Part shown: one piece after another, positions 45,921-53,290 of the stretch
Position numbering within the stretch: the first letter of the stretch is position 1
Layout: the number at the start of each line of letters is the position of its first letter
Origin: Mycolicibacterium canariasense
Lineage (GTDB): Bacteria; Actinomycetota; Actinomycetes; Mycobacteriales; Mycobacteriaceae
Reading direction: 5' to 3'
NCBI RefSeq assembly: GCF_002101555.1
Contig: NZ_LQOL01000042.1
Span: 186,001 to 250,000, forward strand
Length of the DNA stretch: 64,000 nt
Position numbers and translations under genes: made by a program
The notes under the pieces: generated by a model
Databases searched by the model: none
Seen by the model: only the letters and a program-made list of their open reading frames with translations
What the model was told of the DNA's origin: nothing

Positions 45921-46790
45921 CTACACCGTCAGGTTGAAGTTCGGGTCGGTGCCGTACAGGGCCAACGAGGCCAGCAGCACCACCAGCACGATGGCGATCA
46001 GAGATGTACGCATCGACCTCCCCACGGCTTCACCCACGCCCACCGCACCGCCGCTGGCGTAATAGCCGAAGTAGCAGTGGTTGAGCATGACGATGATCGA
46101 CATGATGATGACCTCGAGGAACGACCACATGACGTCGTCGACCCGCAGGAACGTGTGGAAGTAGTGCTCGTAGGTGCCCACCGACTGCCCGTAGAACAGC
46201 GTCGTCACCAACTGCGCGGACAAAAACGAGAGCAGGATCGCCATCGCGTAGAGCGGGATGATGACGATCGAGCCGGCCATCAGTCGGGTGGACACCAGGT
46301 ACGAGATCGACTTGATACCCATCACTTCCAGGGCGTCGATCTCCTCGCTGATGCGCATGGCGCCGAGCTCGGCGGTGGCGCCGGCACCGACGGTGGCGGC
46401 CATGGCCTGGCCGGTGACCACCGGTGCGACGACGCGGATGTTGGCCAGTGCGGCGAAGAACCCGGTGAAGGCCTCGACGCCGATATTGCCCAGCGACGCG
46501 AAACCCTGGATGGCGATCAGCGAGCCGGCCGACAGGGTGACGAAGCCGATGATCGCGACGGTGCCGCCGATGACGGCCATGGCGCCGGTGCCCATGCCGA
46601 TCTCGGCAACCAGGCGCAGCGCTTCGCGACGGTAGTTCTTGAACGCGTGCGGAAGGTGCCCGACGGCGGTGACCACGAACCAGGCGACATGCCCGATGCT
46701 GTCCAGGAATCGGCCTGGCGCGCCGGCATAGCCGGTCGCTCGGCCGAAGGCGCGCGGGAACCGGGTGCGAAGAACCGCTGCTGTACTCAC
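45921..46790 (-). CDS. yrbE1B: YrbE1B permease (MlaE family)
   Basis: 289 aa, GTG start; identical in length to Rv0168. Polytopic MlaE-type permease with the conserved segment TVGAGATAELGAMRISEEIDALEVMGIKSISYLVSTRLMAG, which includes the E-L-G-x-M-R...E-E-I-D-A-L-E-V-M motif contacting the ATPase. Pairs with YrbE1A; the ATPase (Mkl/MceG) is encoded elsewhere in mycobacteria and is not in this window. Confidence 0.95.
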   Translation of the reverse strand: MSTAAVLRTRFPRAFGRATGYAGAPGRFLDSIGHVAWFVVTAVGHLPHAFKNYRREALRLVAEIGMGTGAMAVIGGTVAIIGFVTLSAGSLIAIQGFASLGNIGVEAFTGFFAALANIRVVAPVVTGQAMAATVGAGATAELGAMRISEEIDALEVMGIKSISYLVSTRLMAGSIVIIPLYAMAILLSFLSAQLVTTLFYGQSVGTYEHYFHTFLRVDDVMWSFLEVIIMSIIVMLNHCYFGYYASGGAVGVGEAVGRSMRTSLIAIVLVVLLASLALYGTDPNFNLTV

Positions 46791-46800
46791 TTGAGGGCCC

Positions 46801-47598
46801 TCATGTCGTGGTCCCGAATCGCACGCCGATGGTGGTCAGCACGACGTTGACCGCGAACAGCGCCACCACGCACAGCACCAGCGTCTCGTTCACCGCGGTG
46901 CCCACACCCTTGGAACCACCGGCCACCGTGAGGCCCCGGTAGCAGCCGACCAGCCCGGCGATCAAACCGAACAGGGTGGCCTTGATGACCGAGATCATCA
47001 CCTCGGGGAATCCGGTGAGCAGCGTCAGCGTCGAGACATAGGCGCCGGCGTTGACGTTCTGGATGTAGACACCGAAGAAGTAGCCACCGACCAGACCGAT
47101 GGTGATCACCGCGCCGTTGAGCAGGAACGCCACGAAGGTCGAGGCCACCACCCGCGGCGCCACCAGGCGCTCGATCGGGTCGATGCCGAGCACCTCCATG
47201 GCGTCGATCTCCTCCCGGACGGTGCGGGCACCCAGGTCGGCGCAGATGGCCGTCGAGCCGGCTCCGGCCACCACGAGCACCGTCACCAGCGGACCCAGCT
47301 GGGTGACCGCGCCGAGGGCCGCACCCGCGCCGGACACGTCGGCGGCGCCGAACTCGGCCAGCAGGATGTTGAGCGTGAAGATGATGAGGACGGTCAGCGG
47401 GATGGAGACCGCGAGAGTCGGAAGGAAGGCGACCCGGATCAGGAACCAGCTCTGAAGGACGAACTCCTTCCACTGGAACGGCCGCGTCAGCAGCGCCTTG
47501 CCGGTAAGCACGCACATCTTGAAGAAGCCACCGACCATGGTCAGGGGCTTCTCCAATTGATCACGGACGTAGTCGACCAGCCCGTTGCTCGCCGTCAC
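46801..47598 (-). CDS. yrbE1A: YrbE1A permease (MlaE family)
   Basis: 265 aa, GTG start; same length as Rv0167. MlaE-type permease with VLVVAGAGSTAICADLGARTVREEIDAMEVLGIDPIERLVAPR and four to five transmembrane segments. First gene of the tight yrbE-mce block. A 211-bp gap separates it from fadD5, consistent with an internal promoter. Confidence 0.95.
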   Translation of the reverse strand: MTASNGLVDYVRDQLEKPLTMVGGFFKMCVLTGKALLTRPFQWKEFVLQSWFLIRVAFLPTLAVSIPLTVLIIFTLNILLAEFGAADVSGAGAALGAVTQLGPLVTVLVVAGAGSTAICADLGARTVREEIDAMEVLGIDPIERLVAPRVVASTFVAFLLNGAVITIGLVGGYFFGVYIQNVNAGAYVSTLTLLTGFPEVMISVIKATLFGLIAGLVGCYRGLTVAGGSKGVGTAVNETLVLCVVALFAVNVVLTTIGVRFGTTT

Positions 47599-47809
47599 CC
47601 TCGCCCGCTCCTGTCGCGGTCGCGGACTGGAATCACGTGGTGCACGTCCCCTCCCTGCCCATTTCCGGCCCCAACCCCATGGCTGTGATCTCCATCTCCC
47701 TACTGACGGGTAGTAAGACGGACCACAGGACTGTACCCGATCCGGTACCGGCGGTGTTGGGCAACTGCTTTATTAACATCGCAACCGTTAGCAAAGCCAT
47801 GCCGACCGG
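47599..47809. promoter_or_regulatory. fadD5-yrbE1A intergenic region with palindrome
   Basis: Contains no gene. TACTGACGGGTAGTA at 47701-47715 is a 15-bp inverted repeat (TACT/AGTA outer arms, 5 of 7 positions paired) of a type bound by TetR-family proteins. It lies 103 bp upstream of yrbE1A and may mark an internal promoter of the operon. Confidence 0.4.
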
Positions 47810-49456
47810 TTACCTTACCGAAGTCGCGTTAGAAACCGTTGCCGCAGTAGAACTTTCGTCGGCGTCAACGACGTTTTCGATACCGAACAGTGCACGCAGC
47901 TCTGTTTTCAGCACTTTGCCCGACGGATTGCGGGGCAATGCGTCGACGATCTCCAGCGCCTTGGGATGCTTGTAGCGAGCTAACCGATCGCTGAGAAAAT
48001 CATCGAGTTCGGCCAGCGTCAACCGGGCCTCGGCGACCGCACCGAGGGCTACCACGGCGACGGGCACCTCGCCCCACTTGGGGTGCGGCCTGCCGATCAC
48101 CGCGACCTCGGCGATGGCCGGGTGACCGGCCAAAACGTTCTCCACCTCGGCACAGTAGATGTTCTCGCCGCCGGAGATGATCATGTCCTTCTTACGATCG
48201 ACCACCCAGACGTAACCCTCGTCGTCCTGCCGCACCAGGTCACCGGAGTGGAACCAGCCACCGGCGAACGCCTCCGCGGTGGCCTTCGGGTTGTTCCAAT
48301 AGCCCGCCATCAGCGTGGGTGCGCGGTACACGATCTCGCCGACCTGCCCGCGCGGCACGTCGTTCATATCCTCGTCGACCACCCGGGCCGAGACCGTCGG
48401 GATCACCCGGCCGACCGAGCCGAGTTTGCGAATTGCATCCTGCCCCAACAACATACAGGTGACGGGCGACATCTCGGTCTGCCCGAACGCGGCCAGGATG
48501 TTCGCGCCGGGGAACGTCTCGGCCATCTCGCGCAGCAACGTATCGGATGCCGGGGCCGCACCCCAGGACAGCACCCGCAGCCGGAGGTCGCGCGGCTTGG
48601 CCCGCTGCGCGGCGCAGACCGCCTGCCACTGCGCCGGAACCAAGAAGATCCCGGTGACCTTCTCGGCTTCGAGCACGTCCAGCAGGGCACCGGGATCGAA
48701 CGCGCCGAGCGGATAGAGCACCGTCGGCAAGCCCAGCAGCAGGCCGGTGATCATGTTGCCGATCCCGGCGATGTGGAACAGCGGGACACCGATGAAGCCG
48801 ATGTCGTTGTTGAGGTCGGCGCCGCTGGTGAACAGATGGGTCAGCGCCTGCCCGGCGATGTTGGTGTGGGTGAGCACCGCGCCCTTGGGTCGCCCGGTGG
48901 TGCCCGAGGTGTACATGATCAGCGCCGGGGAGTCGTTGGGGATGTCCACCGGCGCGGGAGCCGCACCCGGCTCGGCGACCAGGTCCTCGTAGCCTTCGAG
49001 GTTGGGAAGATCGTCGGTCGCGCCGGCGACGATGACCGTGGCCAGCGTCGGGTCGAGCGCACGTACCGCCACCGCGACCGGCGCCAGCACCGATTCCGTG
49101 ATGACCACCCGGGCTTCGCAATCGCCGACCAGGAAGGCGATCTCCGGCGGGGTCATCCGGAAGTTCACCGGCACCGCGATGGCGCCCAGCCGGTTGGCGG
49201 CCAGGACGGACTCGATGAACTCGGTGCGGTTGAGCATCAGCACCAGCACCCGATCGCCGAACTGCACGCCTCGGCGCTGCAGGGCCCCGGCCAGCGCCGT
49301 CACCCGTCGATCCAGCTCACCCCAGGTGGTGGTGTGGCCCAGGTAGCGCAACGCCGTCTGATCAGGCTGCATCAGCGCGTGCCGGGCCAGCTGGTTGGTC
49401 CAGTTCTGTCGACGGGCGAGATACGGCTGATCGGTGGGCAGCGGCTGAGTGGTCAA
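47810..49456 (-). CDS. fadD5: Acyl-CoA synthetase FadD5
   Basis: 548 aa (M. tuberculosis FadD5 554), TTG start. ANL superfamily: ATP/AMP motif MYTSGTTGRPKGAVLTH, acyl-site motif AAFGQTEMSP, hinge GWFHSGDLVRQDDEGYVWVVDRKKDMI, SGGENIYCAEVE and the catalytic lysine in NPSGKVLKTELR. It activates fatty acids to acyl-CoA and belongs to the mce1 operon, where it probably traps imported or recycled mycolic/fatty acids. Divergent from mce1R; a TTTGATCAAA palindrome lies 41 bp upstream of its start. Confidence 0.93.
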   Translation of the reverse strand: MTTQPLPTDQPYLARRQNWTNQLARHALMQPDQTALRYLGHTTTWGELDRRVTALAGALQRRGVQFGDRVLVLMLNRTEFIESVLAANRLGAIAVPVNFRMTPPEIAFLVGDCEARVVITESVLAPVAVAVRALDPTLATVIVAGATDDLPNLEGYEDLVAEPGAAPAPVDIPNDSPALIMYTSGTTGRPKGAVLTHTNIAGQALTHLFTSGADLNNDIGFIGVPLFHIAGIGNMITGLLLGLPTVLYPLGAFDPGALLDVLEAEKVTGIFLVPAQWQAVCAAQRAKPRDLRLRVLSWGAAPASDTLLREMAETFPGANILAAFGQTEMSPVTCMLLGQDAIRKLGSVGRVIPTVSARVVDEDMNDVPRGQVGEIVYRAPTLMAGYWNNPKATAEAFAGGWFHSGDLVRQDDEGYVWVVDRKKDMIISGGENIYCAEVENVLAGHPAIAEVAVIGRPHPKWGEVPVAVVALGAVAEARLTLAELDDFLSDRLARYKHPKALEIVDALPRNPSGKVLKTELRALFGIENVVDADESSTAATVSNATSVR

Positions 49457-49496
49457 CGGGAGAGCCTTTTCAGTCGTGGAGTTGCGCGTCCGTGAT

Positions 49497-49508
49497 ATTT
49501 GATCAAAT
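49497..49508. promoter_or_regulatory. Candidate Mce1R operator between fadD5 and mce1R
   Basis: Perfect 12-bp palindrome ATTTGATCAAAT in the 133-bp divergent region. GntR/FadR-family regulators bind short AT-rich palindromes, and Mce1R is known to bind in this region in M. tuberculosis. A second TTGATCAA lies just after the mce1R stop. Confidence 0.55.
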
Positions 49509-49589
49509 CTTGTGTCGCCGCGGTCACACTATGACGAGAATGGCGTGCGGACAAACTTCCGACTTTGTGAAAGGCAGCGCGCCCCGACC

Positions 49590-50272
49590 GTGAACGCACC
49601 CGCCACACCCGCGCCCATCAGCCGGCGCGAACAGCTGTCCGACGAAGTGGCCGCCCATATCTGCGGGCGGCCATCATGTCGGGCACCTTGCGGCCCGGCA
49701 CCTTCGTGCGCCTGGACGAGACGGCGGCCCGGCTGGGCGTGAGCATCACGCCGGTGCGCGAGGCGTTGCGCACCCTGCGCGGCGAGGGCATGGTGCAGCT
49801 GGAACCGCACCGCGGGCACGTGGTGTCACCGTTCACCCGTGACGACATCGCCGACATCTTCTGGTTGCAGGCAACCATCGCGACCGAGATCTCGGCGTCG
49901 GCCGCCGCCCGGATCACCGAGGACCAGATCGACGAGCTGTCCCGGCTGACCGACGCGCTGTCCGAGGCCGTCGACTCCGGGGACGCCGAATCGATCGCTC
50001 TGGCGGAGTTCGCCTTTCACCGCGCCTTCAACCGGTCCGCCGGCCGCATCAAGCTGGCCTGGTTTCTCCTGCACGCCGCGCGCTACCTGCCGCCCAATCT
50101 GTACGCCGCCGACCCGTCCTGGGGTGCCGACGCGGTGGACAACCATCGCCAGCTGGTGGCCGCGCTGCGCCGCCGCGACGCGGACGAGGTGGTACGGCTG
50201 ACCCGCAACCAGTTCTCCGACGGCGCCCGCCGGCTGACCCGGCGGCTGGACGAACTCGGCCTCTGGACCTAG
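49590..50272 (+). pseudogene. mce1R: GntR/FadR-family regulator Mce1R, apparent 5' frameshift
   Basis: Two frames carry one gene. From GTG 49590 the first frame reads MNAPATPAPISRREQLSDEV... to HI at 49661, the expected first HTH helix. The rest, from ATG 49676, continues in another frame (MSGTLRPGTFVRLDETAARLGVSITPVREALRTLRGEG), completing the winged HTH and an FCD ligand domain (FWLQATIATEISASAAARI...FHRAFNRSAGRIKLAWFLLHAARYLPP) to 50272. Removing TG at 49662-49663 restores HIRAAIMSGTLRPG, normal for the family. Either the gene is frameshifted or a 198-residue form starting at 49676 is made without helix 1. Sequencing error cannot be excluded. Mce1R represses mce1 in M. tuberculosis. Confidence 0.72.
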
Positions 50273-50295
50273 CCCGCCCAATTGATCAAACGGGC
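50272..50295. terminator. Hairpin with TTGATCAA between mce1R and TB18.5
   Basis: Arms GCCCG (50272-50276) and CGGGC (50291-50295) enclose CCAATTGATCAAA between convergent genes. The loop contains the same TTGATCAA core as the upstream palindrome, so it may be a terminator, a second binding site, or both. Confidence 0.45.
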
Positions 50296-50339
50296 GCGAA
50301 AGTGCGAGAAGAAATCGGCGAAACGTCGAACTCGGCGTG

Positions 50340-50780
50340 TCAGGCGCCCAGTTCCTCGGCGCGCTTCTTGAGGTTGCCGGCCAAGTGCTCCAGCGCGTCG
50401 TTGGCGATTTTCTTGACCATCATCGACGGGACGCCGGGCATCGACACCTCGACGTCCATGTCGACGGTCAGCAGGGATGTCGCCCCCATCTCGACGACCG
50501 AGAACAGCTGCTCCTGCTTGGAAAAGATGTCCCCCTGCTGCAGCACGGTCTGGATCTGGTTTTCGCCCGGGTAGTAGACGGCCTGGATGAAGGTGCTGTC
50601 CATGCCCTGGACCTTGGTGTCCAGCCGGAGCTGGCTGGGCCGCCCGTCCTCGTATCGCGCGAGAATCCAGAGACCTGTGATCTCCTCGTTCCACTGCGGA
50701 TACGCCTCGAAGTCGGCGACGATCGCCATGATCGCCGCGGCGGAGGCGGTGACCTCTTCGGTCTTGCTCACGATGGGCAT
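50340..50780 (-). CDS. SRPBCC-fold protein TB18.5 (Rv0164-like)
   Basis: 146 aa START/polyketide-cyclase-like protein: KTEEVTASAAAIMAIVADFEAYPQWNEEITGLWILARYEDG, GATSLLTVDMDVEVSMPGVPSMMVKKIANDALEHLAGNLKKRAEEL. The fold binds hydrophobic ligands in a cavity. Cytosolic, no signal. Located beside mce1R as Rv0164 is beside Rv0165c in M. tuberculosis, where it is a known T-cell antigen (TB18.5). Starts 20 bp from the divergent 2-hydroxyacid dehydrogenase. Confidence 0.88.
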   Translation of the reverse strand: MPIVSKTEEVTASAAAIMAIVADFEAYPQWNEEITGLWILARYEDGRPSQLRLDTKVQGMDSTFIQAVYYPGENQIQTVLQQGDIFSKQEQLFSVVEMGATSLLTVDMDVEVSMPGVPSMMVKKIANDALEHLAGNLKKRAEELGA

Positions 50781-50800
50781 CGGGCGATTCTATAAGGGCC

Positions 50801-51754
50801 GTGAGCACACCGATCCGGGTCGCCGTCCTCGACGACTACCAGAACGTCGCCCTGCAGATGGCCGACTGGTCGTCCGTCACCTCGCGCGCCGAGGTGACGG
50901 TCTTCGACGATCATCTGGCCGATGAGGCGGCGCTGATCACCCGGTTGGCGCCGTTCGACGTGTTGTTCGTGATGCGTGAGCGAACCCCGTTGCCGCGCAG
51001 CGTCCTCACCCGGCTGCCGCGGTTACGGATGATCGCCTCGACCGGCAACGCGAACGCGTCGATCGACATGGCCGCGGCCGCCGAGCTCGGCATCGAGGTC
51101 AGCCACACCGGCGGCTCCGTGGCATCGACGGTGGAGCTCACCTGGGCGCTGATCCTGGCGACGGCCCGCAACCTGGTTGCCGAGAGCCGGGCAGTCGCCG
51201 AGGGCGGTTGGCAGCTCGGGGTGGGTCGCGAACTCGAGGGCCGCGTACTCGGTGTGCTGGGCCTGGGGCGGATCGGGCCGCGGGTGGCGCGGATCGGCGC
51301 GGCCTTCGGCATGGAGGTGGTGGCGTGGAGCACCAACATGACGCCCGAGGCGGCCGCCGAGGCCGGCGCCCGGTACCTGTCGCGTGACGAGTTCTTCGGC
51401 ACCGTCGACGTGCTGACGGTGCACCTGAAACTCGGTGACCGGTCCCGTGGCCTGATCGGCGCCGCCGAACTCGCGGCGATGAAACCGACCGCCTTGTTGG
51501 TCAACACGTCCCGGGGCCCGATCGTCGACGAGGCGGCGTTGATCGATGCGCTGCGCTCCGGCTCGATCGCCGGGGCGGGGCTGGACGTGTTCGACACCGA
51601 ACCGCTGCCGCTCGGGCACCCATTGCGGGACATGCCCGGTGTGGTCACCACCCCGCATCTCGGCTATGTCGCCGACCGGCCGTACCGGATCTTCTTCTCC
51701 GACGGTGTCGCGGCGATCGCGCGGTGGTTGTCAGACCACGGCGCCGCTGAGTAG
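50801..51754 (+). CDS. D-2-hydroxyacid dehydrogenase
   Basis: 317 aa, GTG start. D-isomer-specific 2-hydroxyacid dehydrogenase: NAD-binding LGVLGLGRIGPRVARIGAAFGMEVVAWS, catalytic Arg in LLVNTSRGPIVDEAAL, Glu in LDVFDTEPLP and His in VVTTPHLGYV. N-terminal substrate domain includes STGNANASIDMAAAAELGI. It reduces 2-keto acids or oxidises D-2-hydroxyacids with NAD(H); the substrate is not determined. It interrupts the M. tuberculosis gene order (Rv0164-Rv0163), so it is an insertion. Its 3' end overlaps the convergent thioesterase by 24 bp. Confidence 0.88.
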   Translation: MSTPIRVAVLDDYQNVALQMADWSSVTSRAEVTVFDDHLADEAALITRLAPFDVLFVMRERTPLPRSVLTRLPRLRMIASTGNANASIDMAAAAELGIEVSHTGGSVASTVELTWALILATARNLVAESRAVAEGGWQLGVGRELEGRVLGVLGLGRIGPRVARIGAAFGMEVVAWSTNMTPEAAAEAGARYLSRDEFFGTVDVLTVHLKLGDRSRGLIGAAELAAMKPTALLVNTSRGPIVDEAALIDALRSGSIAGAGLDVFDTEPLPLGHPLRDMPGVVTTPHLGYVADRPYRIFFSDGVAAIARWLSDHGAAE

Positions 51755-52174
51755 CTCCCGGATGGCCTCCGGGATGGGCACCGGCCTGCGGGTGTCGCGG
51801 TCGACGTAGACGTGCACCCAGGAGCCGACCGCGGCGAGCCGCGAATCAGACCCCGCGGCCAAGGGTTGGCCGTCTTCGAACAGCGCGGTGCGATAGGTGA
51901 CGCTGCTGGTGCCCAACCGGGTGACGGCCAGCCCGACCACCAGGGCCGCCGGGAACTTCAGCTCGGCGAAGTACCGGCACCCCGATTCGGCGACCACACC
52001 CAGCCACGGTGCCGTCATCGCGTCGATGCCGGTGCCCGTGCCGATCCAGGCGTTGATGGCCGTGTCGAACAGTTCGTAGTACACCGCGTTGTTGAGGTGC
52101 CCGAACATGTCGTTGTCGGTCCAGCGGGTCTGCACCGGCCAGTGCACCGGAAAGTCGGCACTCGTCAGGTCCAT
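51731..52174 (-). CDS. 4-hydroxybenzoyl-CoA-type thioesterase (Rv0163-like)
   Basis: 147 aa hot-dog fold acyl-CoA thioesterase: WPVQTRWTDNDMFGHLNNAVYYELFDTAINAWI, the 4HBT signature with D-x-x-G-H-x-N-N. Cytosolic, probably hydrolysing acyl-CoA or aromatic acyl-CoA. Syntenic with Rv0163. Starts 26 bp from the divergent alcohol dehydrogenase, and the short gap contains a near-palindrome. Confidence 0.87.
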   Translation of the reverse strand: MDLTSADFPVHWPVQTRWTDNDMFGHLNNAVYYELFDTAINAWIGTGTGIDAMTAPWLGVVAESGCRYFAELKFPAALVVGLAVTRLGTSSVTYRTALFEDGQPLAAGSDSRLAAVGSWVHVYVDRDTRRPVPIPEAIRELLSGAVV

Positions 52175-52179
52175 GGCGG

Positions 52180-52196
52180 CCAGTCTGTCAGGCTGG
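52180..52196. promoter_or_regulatory. Near-palindrome in 26-bp divergent gap
   Basis: CCAGTCTG-T-CAGGCTGG, 7 of 8 positions paired, lying between two divergent start codons only 26 bp apart. It overlaps the GGAGG ribosome site of the + gene, so it could be an operator or a coincidence of the SD. Confidence 0.3.
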
Positions 52197-52200
52197 AGGG

Positions 52201-53286
52201 ATGAGGATTCGTGGTGCCGTGCTGGAGACCATCGGGGCGCCCGCCCCCTACGCCGAGTCGCGACCGCTGCGGGTCACCGAACTGGACCTGGCCGATCCCG
52301 GCGACGGTGAGCTGCTGGTGCGGATCGAGGCGGCCGGGCTGTGCCATTCCGACCTATCGGTGGTGGACGGTAATCGGGTCCGGCCGGTGCCGATGCTGCT
52401 GGGGCATGAGGCCGCGGGTGTGATCGAGAAGGTCGGCGGCACATCGGATCTGCGCGCGGGGCAACGAGTGGTGATGACATTCCTGCCGCGCTGCGGGCAG
52501 TGCAGCGCCTGCGCGACGGACGGGCTGGCGCCGTGCATCCCCGGCAGCGCCGCCAACGGGGCGGGCACGCTGCTGTCCGGGGCGATCCGGCTCGGTGACG
52601 GTGTGCTGCACCATCTCGGCGTGTCCGGGTTCGCCACCCATGCCGTGGTGGACCGGCGGTCGGTGGTGCCGGTTGACGACGATGTCCCGCCGGTGGTGGC
52701 ATCGCTGTTGGGGTGCGCGGTACTCACCGGCGGTGGTGCGGTGCTCAACGCCGGGCGGCCCGCGCCGGGCCAGACGGTGGCCGTCGTCGGGATGGGCGGC
52801 GTCGGGATGGCGGCGATGCTCACCGCGCTCGCGCACGACGACGTGCGGGTGACCGCGGTGGATCGGTTGCCCGAGAAGCTGTCTCGCGCACGCGAGCTCG
52901 GCGCCCACGAGACCTACGCGCCCGAGGACGCATCCGGGGTGAAGGCCGAGGTGGTGATCGAGGCCGTCGGGCATCCCGCGGCACTGGAAACCGCCGTCGG
53001 GCTGACCGCGCCGGGCGGCAAGACCATCACCGTCGGGCTGCCGCGCCCGGACGCGCGCATCAGCTTGTCGCCGTTGGCCCTGGTGGCCGAAGGCCGGTCG
53101 CTGATCGGCAGCTATCTGGGGTCGGCGGTGCCGGCCCGCGACATCCCGCGGTTCGTCGAGCTGTGGCGGGCCGGCCGGCTGCCGGTGGAGACGCTGGTGT
53201 CCTCGATGATCACCCTCGATCAGATCAATGCCGCGATGGACGCGCTGGCCGACGGGACGGCCGTGCGGCAGATCATCGAGTTCTAG
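52201..53286 (+). CDS. adhE1: Zinc-dependent alcohol dehydrogenase (AdhE1-like, Rv0162c)
   Basis: 361 aa medium-chain dehydrogenase. Catalytic zinc region LCHSDLSVVDGNRVRPVPMLLGHEAAGVI, structural zinc cysteines PRCGQCSACATDGLAPC, and NAD motif VVGMGGVGMAAMLT. GAGTLLSGAIRLGDGVLHHLGVSGFATHAVV is typical of the aryl-alcohol/class III-like group. Oxidises alcohols to aldehydes with NAD. Position next to the thioesterase matches Rv0163/Rv0162c; M. tuberculosis AdhE1 is 383 aa. The substrate is unknown. Confidence 0.86.
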   Translation: MRIRGAVLETIGAPAPYAESRPLRVTELDLADPGDGELLVRIEAAGLCHSDLSVVDGNRVRPVPMLLGHEAAGVIEKVGGTSDLRAGQRVVMTFLPRCGQCSACATDGLAPCIPGSAANGAGTLLSGAIRLGDGVLHHLGVSGFATHAVVDRRSVVPVDDDVPPVVASLLGCAVLTGGGAVLNAGRPAPGQTVAVVGMGGVGMAAMLTALAHDDVRVTAVDRLPEKLSRARELGAHETYAPEDASGVKAEVVIEAVGHPAALETAVGLTAPGGKTITVGLPRPDARISLSPLALVAEGRSLIGSYLGSAVPARDIPRFVELWRAGRLPVETLVSSMITLDQINAAMDALADGTAVRQIIEF

Positions 53287-53290
53287 CCGG

